Of a DNA stretch of 64,000 bases, positions 9,146 to 18,236 are shown piece by piece. The notes under the pieces are model-generated. The model ran no database searches, had not been told where the DNA came from, and saw nothing but the letters and a program-made list of their open reading frames with translations. Each line of letters starts with the position of its first letter. Position 1 is the stretch's first letter. Origin of the DNA: Sphingomonas sp. PP-CE-1G-424. Lineage in GTDB: Bacteria; Pseudomonadota; Alphaproteobacteria; Sphingomonadales; Sphingomonadaceae. Made by a program: the position numbers and the translations under genes. Location of the stretch: positions 806,001 to 870,000 of the forward strand of contig NZ_SLXW01000001.1 in NCBI RefSeq assembly GCF_004341085.1, read 5' to 3'.

Positions 9146-9921
9146 GGGTTGGGACCCGAGCGCTGAAGCCCGCTTGGCTGGTCCTGCTCGCGCCGCTGAT
9201 GATGGCGCAGGCCAAGCCCGTGCTTGTCCCAGACGTGTCGCAGCGCAATATCGAGATCGCCTACAGCTTCACCGGTGCCGAGCTGCTGCTGTTCGGCGCG
9301 ATCCTGTATCCCGGCGGGCGCCTGCCGAGCGGCGAGCATCCGACCGATATCGTGGTGGTCGTAAAAGGCCCGACCCAGTCGATCCTGATGCGCGAAAAGG
9401 AGAAGGTCGCGGGCATCTGGGTCAACGCGTCGCGGCTGCGCTATCGCTCCGCCCCCAGTTTCTACGCGATCGCCTCGTCCAAGCCGATCGGTCGACTGGT
9501 CGACGACCGTACCCGGGCGATCTACGAACTCGGGCTCGACAGTCTGCAGTTGTCGCCCGCGTCCAGCGCGCCGACCGACACGCAGGACCGATTCCAGAAA
9601 GGGCTCGTCGACCTGAAGCGCCGCGCTGGCCTGTATTACGAGGCGCCGCGCGCGGTCGAAATCACCGACGACGTGCTGTATCGCGCGCGCGTGACGATCC
9701 CCGCCCGCGTGCCCGTCGGCCGCTTCACCGCCGAGACGTTCCTGATCCGCGACGGCCGCGTGCTGGCGGCGGCGGTGCGCGATATCGACATCCGCAAATC
9801 CGGCTTCGAACGATTCGTCGCGCGCGCCGCGGAGCGTTCGTCGGTCGTCTACGGACTGGTCGCGGTCGCGCTGTCGGTGTTCCTGGGCTGGGCGGCGGGG
9901 TGGATCGCGCGCAAACTGTAA
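9142..9921 (+). CDS. TIGR02186 / Alph_Pro_TM family membrane-anchored periplasmic protein
   Basis: 259 residues. A signal-like hydrophobic segment near the N-terminus is followed by a periplasmic domain of about 200 residues, with NIEIAYSFTGAELLLFGAIL and ADIVVVVKGP-type beta strands. A C-terminal membrane helix (VVYGLVAVALSVFLGWAAGW) and a short basic tail end the protein. This matches the alphaproteobacterial family that accompanies TSUP exporters. The start GTG overlaps the exporter stop. It is probably an accessory subunit of the exporter, with unknown biochemical role. Confidence 0.85.
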   Translation: MRVGTRALKPAWLVLLAPLMMAQAKPVLVPDVSQRNIEIAYSFTGAELLLFGAILYPGGRLPSGEHPTDIVVVVKGPTQSILMREKEKVAGIWVNASRLRYRSAPSFYAIASSKPIGRLVDDRTRAIYELGLDSLQLSPASSAPTDTQDRFQKGLVDLKRRAGLYYEAPRAVEITDDVLYRARVTIPARVPVGRFTAETFLIRDGRVLAAAVRDIDIRKSGFERFVARAAERSSVVYGLVAVALSVFLGWAAGWIARKL

Positions 9922-9997
9922 GGAATTTCTCCATCCTCACCGGATATTTACGCCTTTGACGACATAGCGTCGGTGCGATGAGCGGGGTCCAGGAACA

Positions 9998-11692
9998 ATG
10001 ACGGAAATGCCGGGCTCGAACGCGTTTCACGATGCCTCACCTTTGGCCGGGCCTTTCGCCGGTACGCAACTGAACGACCTGTTGGCCGTCGTGCAGGCGA
10101 CCGCCCCGATCGGCGTGGTCTACGCGATCGCCGGATCGAGCAGCCGGGTACTCCTGGATCGCGCGTCGATCGTCGCATTGTCCGACGACCCCGATCCCGT
10201 CGTTGCCGCCGCGGGCCAGGTCGGCAGCCAGATCAAAATGCGGATCGGGGCGTCGTGGCTGGTCGCCAACATCCGTTCGCTCAAGCTGGAAGATACCGCC
10301 GGCACCTGTATCGCCGCGGAGATCGACTATCTCGGCGAGGGCGACGAGGAGCGCCTGACGGGCAAGCTCTACACGTTCCGTCGCGGCGTCACCCGCTATC
10401 CGATGCCGGGATGCGAGGTGTTTCCGGTCACCAGCGCCGACCTCAAGCAGATCTATGCCGCCGGCGACCGCGCCAATATCGAGGTCGGCATGGTCTATCC
10501 GACCAAGGACATCCGTGCCGCGCTGTACGTCGATGCGATGCTCGGCAAGCATTTCGCGCTCGTCGGCTCGACCGGCACGGGCAAGTCGACCGGCGCCGCG
10601 CTGATCCTGCACCGGATCTGCGAACTGGCGCCACAAGGCCACGTCCTGATGATCGATCCGCACGGCGAATATGCCGCGGCGTTCAAGACCAACGGCGCGA
10701 TCTACGACGTCACGAACCTGCAGATGCCGTATTGGCTGATGAATTTCGAGGAGCATTGCGAGGTCTTCCTGACCAGCAGCGGCTCCGCGCGGCAGTTCGA
10801 CGCGGATATCCTCGCCAAATGCCTGCTGATGGCGAAGGCGAAGAGCCGGCTCGGCCAGGAGATCGCCAAGCTGACGGTCGATGCGCCGATCCCGTATCTG
10901 CTCAGCGACCTGACCAACATCATCAGCCTGGAAATGGGCAAGATGGACCGCGCCGGCGATACCGCGCCCTACCTGCGCCTCAAGACCAAGATCGACGAGA
11001 TCAAGGCCGATCCGCGCTATGGCTTCATGTTCTCGGGGATGCTGGTCGCCGATACGATGGCCGCGTTCCTCGGCCGGATCTTCCGGCTGCCCGGCGACGG
11101 CAAGCCGATCTCGATCATCGACGTCTCGGGCGTACCTTCCGACATCACCGCCGTGGTGGTCGCGGTGCTGGCGCGGATGACGTTCGATTTCGCGATCTGG
11201 TCGCGTAACGAACCGCAACGCCCGGTCCTGCTGGTGTGCGAGGAGGCGCATCGCTACATCCCCGCCGGCCAGGACACCAACACAGCGGTCGGTCGGATCC
11301 TCGGTCGGATCGCGAAGGAAGGCCGCAAATACGGCGTGTCGCTGGGCCTCGTCACGCAGCGCCCCTCCGATCTCGCCGAAGGGGTGCTGTCGCAGTGCGG
11401 CACGATCATCGCGATGCGGCTCAACAACGACCGCGATCAGGCGTTCGTCCGCGCCGCCATGCCCGAAGGTGCGCGCGGGTTCCTCGATTCGATTCCCGCA
11501 CTGCGCAACCGCGAATGCATCATCTGCGGCGAAGGCGTGACGATCCCGATCCGCGTCTCGTTCGACGATCTCGAGGACGCCAAGCGCCCCGCCTCGGGCG
11601 ACCCGCTGTTCTCCGAACTCTGGCGCGACGTCGGCGGCGAAGAGCAGATCATCGCCCGCACGATCCAGCGCTGGCGTGCGCAGGGGAAATAG
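9998..11692 (+). CDS. HerA-like hexameric ATPase (DUF87/FtsK-HerA superfamily)
   Basis: 564 residues. An N-terminal HAS-barrel-like domain (about 1-160) leads into the ATPase core, with Walker A GSTGTGKS at residues 190-197, MIDPHGEYAAAF after it, a Walker B LLVCEEAHRY near 410-420 and a QRPSDL sensor motif. This is the architecture of HerA translocases, which in archaea work with the nuclease NurA in end resection. No NurA-like gene is adjacent, so the partner is unknown. The ATG at 9998 has a CAGGAAC ribosome site. Confidence 0.88.
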   Translation: MTEMPGSNAFHDASPLAGPFAGTQLNDLLAVVQATAPIGVVYAIAGSSSRVLLDRASIVALSDDPDPVVAAAGQVGSQIKMRIGASWLVANIRSLKLEDTAGTCIAAEIDYLGEGDEERLTGKLYTFRRGVTRYPMPGCEVFPVTSADLKQIYAAGDRANIEVGMVYPTKDIRAALYVDAMLGKHFALVGSTGTGKSTGAALILHRICELAPQGHVLMIDPHGEYAAAFKTNGAIYDVTNLQMPYWLMNFEEHCEVFLTSSGSARQFDADILAKCLLMAKAKSRLGQEIAKLTVDAPIPYLLSDLTNIISLEMGKMDRAGDTAPYLRLKTKIDEIKADPRYGFMFSGMLVADTMAAFLGRIFRLPGDGKPISIIDVSGVPSDITAVVVAVLARMTFDFAIWSRNEPQRPVLLVCEEAHRYIPAGQDTNTAVGRILGRIAKEGRKYGVSLGLVTQRPSDLAEGVLSQCGTIIAMRLNNDRDQAFVRAAMPEGARGFLDSIPALRNRECIICGEGVTIPIRVSFDDLEDAKRPASGDPLFSELWRDVGGEEQIIARTIQRWRAQGK

Positions 11693-11780
11693 CGACGTCT
11701 CGTTAGGGACCTATGGCTTTGAAAACCGGACGGGGCGACTTCGGGTATCGAGGTCGAACACGCCCGATTAATCCCCGTGG

Positions 11781-11806
11781 GATGCAGAACTTATGCGTTT
11801 TGCATC
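11781..11806 (+). repeat. 26-bp imperfect direct repeat, left copy
   Basis: Begins GATGCAGAAC and ends TTTTGCATC, so its own ends are inverted. It matches the copy at 12171-12196 at 21 of 26 positions. The pair brackets a 364-base stretch without a firm gene. Confidence 0.65.
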
Positions 11807-11844
11807 GCTAACGACTGGACCTACCGGTTTGCAGAAAGTTCGCT

Positions 11845-12018
11845 TCAACTCGGTGACGAACGTCCTTTACGAGAACGTCGCTCTCCAATGAAGGACGCAA
11901 TCAATAGCAAAGCACCGCCTGCGGCGCCCAAGCTCCAAATCAACCAATGCATCCTGTCCGAATGCCAAAAAAGAGGCATTACCGCGAGAGGCACCACCAA
12001 CGGAGCCAACCGGCGCAT
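11845..12018 (-). CDS. Possible small membrane protein (57 aa), doubtful
   Basis: Starts at ATG 12018 (an ATG upstream at 12051 is also in frame). The peptide holds two hydrophobic stretches (LAPLVVPLAVMPLFW and LIWSLGAAGGALLLIASF) and a basic tail (GERRSRKGRSS), compatible with a two-helix inner-membrane peptide. No good ribosome site is seen and I do not recognise the family. It is the only protein-like reading frame in 11693-12215, a stretch with lower GC and no typical codon pattern, so it may equally be a relict. Confidence 0.3.
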   Translation of the reverse strand: MRRLAPLVVPLAVMPLFWHSDRMHWLIWSLGAAGGALLLIASFIGERRSRKGRSSPS

Positions 12019-12170
12019 CCACGTGCAACGCGGCGTTGTCGCTTGCAACATGGTTCAAGTGTTCCTCACTGCAGAAACCCCTAACAAAGCGCCATGCCGG
12101 GATCGTCTCACGAGGCATGAAAGGCTGCAAGTGGACATTTGCCGACCGCGCTGCTTTTGCCGCGGCGCTG

Positions 12171-12196
12171 ATGCAAAACTTGTGACTTTCGCATCA
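12171..12196 (+). repeat. 26-bp imperfect direct repeat, right copy
   Basis: Begins GATGCAAAAC and ends TTTCGCATC, in the same orientation as the copy at 11781-11806. It lies 20 bases beyond the stop of the M23 peptidase gene. Confidence 0.65.
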
Positions 12197-12215
12197 AGTG
12201 CATCAGGAACGTACG

Positions 12216-13715
12216 CTATCCGCCGACCCGCACAGCCAGCAACCGCGCGACTTTAGCGCTGAACGCACGCAGCTTGCCACCAGACAGTTGCGCGACGCTG
12301 GCGAACGAGACCGTCCGCGGGTTGATCGCGGCGCCGTTCTTCCACACTTCCCAGTGGAGATGCGGGCCGGTCGATATGCCCGTGGAGCCGACATAGCCGA
12401 TTACCTGGCCCGCGCGGACGCGCGTCCCCGACGTCACCGCGATCCGACTCATGTGACCGTAGCCGCTCGCCATCCCGCCGCCGTGGACCAGCTTGACGAA
12501 ATTGCCGTAGCCGCCGGTGCGCCCTGCGAACGTGACGATGCCGTCGGTCATCGCGTGGATCGGCGAGCCGTAGGGCGCACCGATATCGAGGCCCTTGTGC
12601 ATCCGCGTGAAGCCTAGCAGCGGATGCATGCGCAGGCCAAAATTCGAGGTGATGTGACCCAGCACCGGCATGCCCGACACGGCGCGACGCTCGGTCTGGC
12701 CGTTCGCGTCGAACCAGCCACCGCGGCTCGACTCGTCGTCGGCATCGACGGTCGCGGCGTCGGGAGCGAACCGCACGAGCTGCACTTTGTGGCGGCCCTG
12801 ATCGAGACCGGCGAACAGAAGGTCGCCGATCCTGGTTTCGCCGGTTGCGGCACGCTGCCGCTCGACGATCACGTCGAAGCTGTCCGCGGCATCGACATCG
12901 CGCCCGATCGACAGTCGGGTCGAGATCGCCTTGATATAGGACTCGACTGCCTTGGCCGGGATGCCGGCCGCGCGCGCGGAGCGGTACAGGCTTGAGCCGA
13001 CCAGCCCCTGGATCCGCAACGGGGTGGAGTCGATCGCGATCGGTTTGCGGTCGACCGTCAGCCCGCCCGCACCGCGCACGAGCGACAGCGCCAGATCGAA
13101 CCGCGCGCGGAAATCGAGCTTTTCCAGCGGCCGCGCGACGGTGCGATCCGGCCGCCGCCCGAGCGTCAGCGCGATCCGCGTGCCCGCCGGGATCGCCTTC
13201 GGATCGACGGATTGCGCCACCAGCGCCGCGGCGGCTTCGGCATCGTTGCGACCGACGCCCGCGCGGATCAGCGCCCGGTCGAAGCTGTCCCCGTCGCCGA
13301 GCGTCGCGGAGAGGTCGATACTCGGCCGCTCGGGCACGTCGGCGAGCGGCGCGACGAGGTCGTTCGCTGCCATCCGCCGCCCGGTCGTCGCGCCCTGCGC
13401 CAAGGACGCGATGCCCTGAGCGCGCGTTTCCTCCCACTCCGCACCGGCAAGTGGCGACGGCACGGCACCGACGAGCGGCTTGAACCCCGGCGACAGCAGC
13501 CAGGTCGCGGCACACAGCGCGGTGCAGGTCGCGAACCCGCGCCACCAGTCGAGACTTCCGATCCCCGCGCCCAGATCGGGCACCCAGTCGATCCGCATCG
13601 CTTGGTCGCGCAACAGCGCACGCGTCGGCTGGAGCAGCGGCGCAGGCGCACGACCAAACCCCTGGCCCGGTGCCGCGCCCGCCAATTCGAAGCCCTGATC
13701 GTTACGAAGATACAC
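12216..13715 (-). CDS. M23 family metallopeptidase with LytM domain
   Basis: 499 residues. A membrane anchor or signal (CTALCAATWLLSPGF, about residues 60-75) is followed by a long periplasmic region with an OapA/LysM-like part, and then a LytM domain in which HPLLGFTRMHKGLDIGAPYG (near 365-385) and GPHLHWEVW (near 450) carry the zinc-binding histidines and aspartate. All appear intact, so it should cleave peptidoglycan cross-bridges or activate amidases. The GTG at 13715 is chosen because related sphingomonad proteins begin with the matching YLRNDQGFE segment; the frame stays open to 14006. Divergent from the SUV3-like helicase gene. Confidence 0.87.
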   Translation of the reverse strand: MYLRNDQGFELAGAAPGQGFGRAPAPLLQPTRALLRDQAMRIDWVPDLGAGIGSLDWWRGFATCTALCAATWLLSPGFKPLVGAVPSPLAGAEWEETRAQGIASLAQGATTGRRMAANDLVAPLADVPERPSIDLSATLGDGDSFDRALIRAGVGRNDAEAAAALVAQSVDPKAIPAGTRIALTLGRRPDRTVARPLEKLDFRARFDLALSLVRGAGGLTVDRKPIAIDSTPLRIQGLVGSSLYRSARAAGIPAKAVESYIKAISTRLSIGRDVDAADSFDVIVERQRAATGETRIGDLLFAGLDQGRHKVQLVRFAPDAATVDADDESSRGGWFDANGQTERRAVSGMPVLGHITSNFGLRMHPLLGFTRMHKGLDIGAPYGSPIHAMTDGIVTFAGRTGGYGNFVKLVHGGGMASGYGHMSRIAVTSGTRVRAGQVIGYVGSTGISTGPHLHWEVWKNGAAINPRTVSFASVAQLSGGKLRAFSAKVARLLAVRVGG

Positions 13716-13913
13716 GCAGGCCCGCCCCGATGGTGCCGGTCCCCCCGGCGTCAGGCGGTCGTTGTGGTCGCAACCTGCTAAAGTCAAATTAACCGGTGTG
13801 TGCGCATCGCCAGGATCGCGGCGAGATGTGCGGTCTTGGCGCCGGATCGTTAATACCGAGGAAACTCTGCGCAGGTCATTGCGCACGCAGACTTTACCCC
13901 CGATGTTGCTGGG

Positions 13914-16406
13914 ATGAACGACGGCGCGAACGACGGGATCACGGCGGTTCTCGGCCCGACCAACACCGGCAAGACGCACCTCGCGATCGAGCGGATGTGC
14001 GCGCATTCAAGCGGCATGATCGGCTTTCCTCTGCGATTGCTGGCGCGCGAGGTCTATGACCGCGTGGTGGCGATCAAGGGCGCGAACCGGGTCGCGCTGG
14101 TCACCGGCGAAGAGAAGATCGTGCCGCCCGATGCGCGCTGGTTCCTGTGTACCGCCGAGTCGATGCCCGATCGCGACGTCGCTTTCGTCGGGTTGGACGA
14201 AGCGCAATTGGGGGCGGATCCCGAACGCGGGCATGTGTTTACCGATCGCCTGATGCGCGCGCGCGGGCGTGAGGAGACGATGATCCTCGGCTCCGAAGCG
14301 CTGCGGCCGATGATCAAGAAGCTCGTCCCCAGCGCGGAGATCGTCAACCGGCCGCGCTTCTCGACGCTGACCTATGCGGGCGCGAAGAAGATCAGCCGGC
14401 TGCCGAAGCGCTCGGCGATCGTCGCGTTCTCGGCGGAGGAGGTCTACGCGGTTGCGGAGATGCTGCGGCGTCTGCGCGGTGGTGCCGCGGTCGTGATGGG
14501 CGCACTTAGCCCGCGCACCCGCAACGCGCAGGTGGCGATGTTCCAGGCGGGCGAGGTCGATTATCTGGTCGCGACGGATGCGATCGGGATGGGGCTGAAC
14601 ATGGACGTCGCGCACGTCGCGTTCGCCAGCCTCAACAAGTTCGACGGCAAGCGCCAGCGTCGCCTGACGGTGGCCGAGATGGCGCAGATCGCGGGGCGTG
14701 CGGGGCGGCACCAGCGGGACGGCACGTTCGGGGCGCTGTCCGACGACGGCCCCGGCGCGTTCCTCCCCGAGGAAGTGCTGGCGATCGAGGAGCACCGGTT
14801 TCCGCGGCTCGAGAACCTGTATTGGCGGCAGGGCGAGCCTGATTTTTCCAGCATCGACGCGCTGGTCGCGAGCCTGGAAGCGCGCCCGCCCGCCGGCGTG
14901 CTGCGTGCTGCGCCTCAGGCATTGGACCTTGGGGTGTTGAAGCGGTTGGCCGAGGAGGGCTGGGTCCGCGAACGCGCACGGCATCCGGCGATGGTTGCGC
15001 GATTATGGGCAGCATGCGGCGTTCCCGATTTCCGCAAAGTCGGGCTCGATCCGCATGCGCGTTTCGTATCGCGGGTGTTCGGGCATCTGAGCGAGGGGCG
15101 CGGGCATATCCCGCACCAGTGGTTTGCGGACGAGATCGCGCGGCTCGATACCGTGGCGGGCGACGTGCCGATGATCGCCGGGCGGATCGCCGCGACTCGG
15201 ATCTGGGCGTATATCGCGCAGCGCGCCGACTGGCTGGCCGAGCCGACGCTGTGGGCGGCGCGCACGGCGGCGCTCGAAGAGCGCCTGTCGGATGCGCTCC
15301 ACGCGAGTCTCACGCAGCGGTTCGTCGACAAGCGCACAACCGCGTTGATGCGTCAGATCGGCGCGGATGCGGGCGCGCTACCTGTGGTGATCGGCCCGGA
15401 GGGCGAGGTGATGGTCGAGGATCATCCGATCGGTCGACTCGACGGTTTCCGGTTCACCGTCGCCGCGGATGCGCGGGCCAGCGACAAACGGTTGCTTCTC
15501 GCGGCGGCGGAAAAGCGTCTCACCGGCGAGCGGTCGCGGCGCGGACAGTCGCTGGTCGATGCGCCGGACGCCGATATCGCGCTCGACGATGCGGCGCAGA
15601 TCGTCTGGGCGGGGCATCCGGTCGCCAAATTAAGCGCGGGGCCGTCGTTCGCGCGGCCGAAGCTGATCCTCGATCGCTCGCTCGACTGCCTCGACAAGCC
15701 CGCGCGCGATCGGATCGAGGCGCGGCTGTCGCTGTGGCTTGCGGGAATGCTGAAGCGGCGGATCGCGGTGCTAGTCCACCTCGCCGAATTGAGCCGCGAT
15801 CCGAACGCGACGCCCGCGTTGCGCGCGGTCGCCAGCGCGATCGAGGAGGCCGGCGGGATCCTGCCGCGGTTACCGATGCGGCTGGCGCTCGACGCGATCG
15901 ATCCCGAGGAGCGCAAGCGGTTGCGCAAGATCGGGATTACGGTCGGTGCGCTCGATCTGTTCGATGCGCGGTTGCTCAAGCCCGAATCGGCGCGGTGGCG
16001 ACGTATCCTCGCGGCGGCGCGCGGCGTGACGATCGCGCCCCCACGCGAGGGCGCTACCGTGCTGGCGCGTGGCAGCGAGGGTGCTGTCCTCGAGGCGGGG
16101 TTCCGTCCGCTTGGGCTCCAGGCGGTCCGGATCGACTTGATCGAACGCATCGCCCGTGCCGCGCACGACTCGCGGCAGGGTCGCACGCCGTTTGCGCCCG
16201 ATCCGGCGCTGGCGACTTCGATCGGCGTCGATGCAGCGTCGATGCAGCGGTTGATGGCCGAACTCGGGTTCAAGGCGCTGGCGGGGGACACGCCGCGCTG
16301 GGTCTGGCGCGGTCGTCCGCCTGCTCGCCCCGCGGCGCCGACGCCAATCGATCCGTCGCGGCAGAATGCGTTTGCCGGGCTGGCTGCACTGGTGCGCCAT
16401 GGTTGA
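13914..16406 (+). CDS. SUV3-like RNA/DNA helicase
   Basis: 830 residues. Motif I is GPTNTGKTH (residues 14-22), motif II GLDEAQ (near 94) and motif VI QIAGRAGRHQ (near 260). These identify the Ski2/SUV3 group, whose mitochondrial member unwinds RNA for degradation. The C-terminal ~500 residues are typical of alphaproteobacterial members and end in a basic proline-rich tail. The ATG at 13914 is 6 residues before the conserved start of the helicase fold. The S4-domain gene overlaps its 3' end. A role in RNA turnover is inferred from the family. Confidence 0.88.
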   Translation: MNDGANDGITAVLGPTNTGKTHLAIERMCAHSSGMIGFPLRLLAREVYDRVVAIKGANRVALVTGEEKIVPPDARWFLCTAESMPDRDVAFVGLDEAQLGADPERGHVFTDRLMRARGREETMILGSEALRPMIKKLVPSAEIVNRPRFSTLTYAGAKKISRLPKRSAIVAFSAEEVYAVAEMLRRLRGGAAVVMGALSPRTRNAQVAMFQAGEVDYLVATDAIGMGLNMDVAHVAFASLNKFDGKRQRRLTVAEMAQIAGRAGRHQRDGTFGALSDDGPGAFLPEEVLAIEEHRFPRLENLYWRQGEPDFSSIDALVASLEARPPAGVLRAAPQALDLGVLKRLAEEGWVRERARHPAMVARLWAACGVPDFRKVGLDPHARFVSRVFGHLSEGRGHIPHQWFADEIARLDTVAGDVPMIAGRIAATRIWAYIAQRADWLAEPTLWAARTAALEERLSDALHASLTQRFVDKRTTALMRQIGADAGALPVVIGPEGEVMVEDHPIGRLDGFRFTVAADARASDKRLLLAAAEKRLTGERSRRGQSLVDAPDADIALDDAAQIVWAGHPVAKLSAGPSFARPKLILDRSLDCLDKPARDRIEARLSLWLAGMLKRRIAVLVHLAELSRDPNATPALRAVASAIEEAGGILPRLPMRLALDAIDPEERKRLRKIGITVGALDLFDARLLKPESARWRRILAAARGVTIAPPREGATVLARGSEGAVLEAGFRPLGLQAVRIDLIERIARAAHDSRQGRTPFAPDPALATSIGVDAASMQRLMAELGFKALAGDTPRWVWRGRPPARPAAPTPIDPSRQNAFAGLAALVRHG

Positions 16407-16413
16407 AGGCACG

Positions 16414-16707
16414 ATGCGGATCGATCGGTTCCTGTGGTTCGTGCGGCTCGCGAAAACGCGCAGCGCCGCGCAGGCGATCGCCGAGAAGGGGCATCTGCGC
16501 ATCGACGGCCGCCCGATCGATCGCGCGCATTGCCCGGTGCGGATCGGGAATGTGCTGACGTTTGCGGTGGCCGATCAGGTTCGGGTGATCCGGGTGGAGG
16601 CGCTGCCCGCGCGGCGGGGGCCGGCGCCCGAAGCGCAAGGATGCTATCAGGATTTGATCGCGGGGAGGACGCCGGCCGGTACCGTCCGCGATCCGGCTTC
16701 CGAGTGA
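16414..16707 (+). CDS. RNA-binding S4 domain protein (HslR/Hsp15-like)
   Basis: 97 residues. The S4 fold covers most of the protein (MRIDRFLWFVRLAKTRSAA, then GHLRIDGRPID). Hsp15-type proteins bind stalled 50S subunits carrying peptidyl-tRNA. The ATG at 16414 has GAAGG 5 bases upstream and gives the usual MRIDRFLW start; an in-frame ATG at 16399 overlaps the helicase stop and is possible. It is expected to be co-transcribed with the helicase and fits an RNA-metabolism operon. Confidence 0.85.
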   Translation: MRIDRFLWFVRLAKTRSAAQAIAEKGHLRIDGRPIDRAHCPVRIGNVLTFAVADQVRVIRVEALPARRGPAPEAQGCYQDLIAGRTPAGTVRDPASE

Positions 16708-16758
16708 ACTAGCCGTATCGACACCCGCGATCATTAAATCGAACGACGCCGTAACCTC

Positions 16759-16840
16759 CGTCATCCTGACGAAAGTCAGGACCCAGGATACCAAGGGCAG
16801 CGCCTCGTTGCTCTGGGTCCTGACTTTCGTCAGGATGACG
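16759..16840. repeat. Palindromic intergenic repeat, CGTCATCCTGACGAAAG family
   Basis: Arms CGTCATCCTGACGAAAGTCA and TGACTTTCGTCAGGATGACG are exact reverse complements and continue through GGACCCAG/CTGGGTCC. About 25 bases separate them. The same arms occur at 45204-45285 and 50716-50798. Confidence 0.93.
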
Positions 16841-16985
16841 CAGAAGGGCTTAAGCAGTGTGGGATCGGAACGACAAAGCCTGATAACGTCTCGCAGAAGG
16901 CTTGCTATGATTGACGCGAGGGGCAGGCGCGCATAGTCGCTGGCGCGTTCGTCGCCGGAAAGGAATCCGGCCCAGGAGTTCTGCA

Positions 16986-17327
16986 ATGACCTACGTCGTC
17001 ACCGATGCCTGCATCCGCTGCAAGTACATGGACTGCGTGGAAGTGTGCCCGGTCGACTGCTTCTACGAAGGCGAGAACATGCTGGTGATCAATCCCAGCG
17101 AATGCATCGATTGCGGCGTGTGCGAGCCCGAATGCCCCGCCGAGGCGATCCTGCCCGACACCGAGAGCGGGCTTGAGCAGTGGCTCGAGCTGAACACGAC
17201 CTTCTCGGCGCAATGGCCCAACGTCACGCGTAACGACAACCAGACGCCGCCGGACGCCGACGCGATGAAGGGCGTCGAGGGCAAGTTCGACAAGTATTTC
17301 TCGCCCGAGCCCGGCGCAGGCGACTGA
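16986..17327 (+). CDS. fdxA: Ferredoxin FdxA (seven-iron type)
   Basis: 113 residues. Two cysteine clusters, [17 protein letters not shown] (from residue 9) and [12 protein letters not shown] (near 40), fit a 3Fe-4S plus 4Fe-4S ferredoxin of the Azotobacter FdI type. The C-terminal extension ([12 protein letters not shown]...) is typical of alphaproteobacterial FdxA. The ribosome site AGGAG lies 8 bases before the ATG at 16986. It is a cytoplasmic electron carrier. CarD follows, an arrangement I recall from other sphingomonads. Confidence 0.95.
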   Translation: MTYVVTDACIRCKYMDCVEVCPVDCFYEGENMLVINPSECIDCGVCEPECPAEAILPDTESGLEQWLELNTTFSAQWPNVTRNDNQTPPDADAMKGVEGKFDKYFSPEPGAGD

Positions 17328-17331
17328 TAAG

Positions 17332-17362
17332 AGGCGGCGAATCCCGAAAAGGGCAAGCCGCC
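17332..17362 (+). terminator. Hairpin after fdxA
   Basis: AGGCGGC pairs with GCCGCCT, with an inner CCC/GGG stem, starting 5 bases after the fdxA stop. No clear T tract follows, so it may only stabilise the transcript end. Confidence 0.4.
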
Positions 17363-17529
17363 TGCCACGTTCGGCTGGTAATTTTGTTGCAAAGCTGCTA
17401 GAAGAGTCCGCGACGGGCGCGATGATTCACGTCATCCGCCTGACGTGTAGACCTATCCCTCCCCCGATGCAGCAGCGACGAGTCCTTCGTCGAGGCGTCG
17501 CGGCGAGGCTTGATCCGGAAAGGCCCCAA

Positions 17530-18063
17530 ATGGCTGCCAAGGCACTGTCCTTCGATGTCGGTGATTTCGTCGTTTATCCCAAGCACGGGGTCGGCCGTGT
17601 GATCGAGCTCCAGCGCTCGGAAATCGCCGGCATGACACTGGAACTCTACGTCCTCCGGTTCGAGAAGGAGCGCATGACGCTCCGCGTACCGACCAACAAG
17701 GCCGAAAGCGTCGGCATGCGCAAGCTGTCGTCCGACAAGACGATGCGCGAGGCGATGGACACGCTCAAGGGCAAGCCCAAGGTCAAGCGCACCATGTGGT
17801 CGCGCCGTGCGCAGGAATATGAGGCGAAGATCAATTCGGGCGACCTCGTGTCGATCGCCGAAGTGGTCCGCGATCTGTTCCGTGCCGACGACCAGCCCGA
17901 GCAGAGCTATTCCGAGCGCCAGATCTTCGAAGGCGCGACCAGCCGCCTCGCACGCGAACTGGCTGCGATGGAAGAGCTCGACGAGCCCAAGGCGCAGGAG
18001 AAGATTCTCGACATCCTCCGCGCCGCGGCTGCGATCTACAACAAGGACAAGGTGCCGGCATAA
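17530..18063 (+). CDS. CarD family transcriptional regulator
   Basis: 177 residues. The N-terminal RNA-polymerase-interacting domain (FDVGDFVVYPKHGVGRVIEL) is followed by the helical DNA-contacting domain typical of CarD/CdnL (LREAMDTLKGKPK, LVSIAEVVRDLFR, ARELAAMEELDE). Such proteins stabilise the open promoter complex at rRNA and housekeeping promoters. The ATG at 17530 is the conserved start; the open frame extends upstream but is not protein-like. A strong hairpin terminator follows. Confidence 0.93.
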   Translation: MAAKALSFDVGDFVVYPKHGVGRVIELQRSEIAGMTLELYVLRFEKERMTLRVPTNKAESVGMRKLSSDKTMREAMDTLKGKPKVKRTMWSRRAQEYEAKINSGDLVSIAEVVRDLFRADDQPEQSYSERQIFEGATSRLARELAAMEELDEPKAQEKILDILRAAAAIYNKDKVPA

Positions 18064-18090
18064 CGCCTTCGCACTCGATCCGAACGCGAA

Positions 18091-18119
18091 AGGGCGGTCC
18101 TGCGGGGCCGCCCTTTTTC
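18091..18119 (+). terminator. Rho-independent terminator of the CarD gene
   Basis: Stem AGGGCGG/CCGCCCT around a short GC-rich loop, followed directly by TTTT, starting 28 bases after the CarD stop. Confidence 0.85.
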
Positions 18120-18236
18120 GTTCTACCCCCCTTTTTTCAACGACGGCAGGCAGTACCGCGAACGCGCGTCAGACAAGTTTCCCATTGCGCCGTCCCCCAT
18201 CAGGTGTATTGCTTTAATAACACACAGGAGGATGCG

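Noticed and set aside
9998..11692. HerA gene as part of an anti-phage defence system
   Set aside because: No SIR2, DUF4297 or NurA partner is next to it, and the surroundings are housekeeping genes.
11777..12256. 159-codon open frame on the plus strand
   Set aside because: Composition is not protein-like, there is no ribosome site, and it runs into the 3' end of the M23 peptidase gene.
13780..13913. CtrA-like TTAA motifs between the M23 and SUV3-like genes
   Set aside because: The half-sites do not have the TTAA-N7-TTAA spacing.
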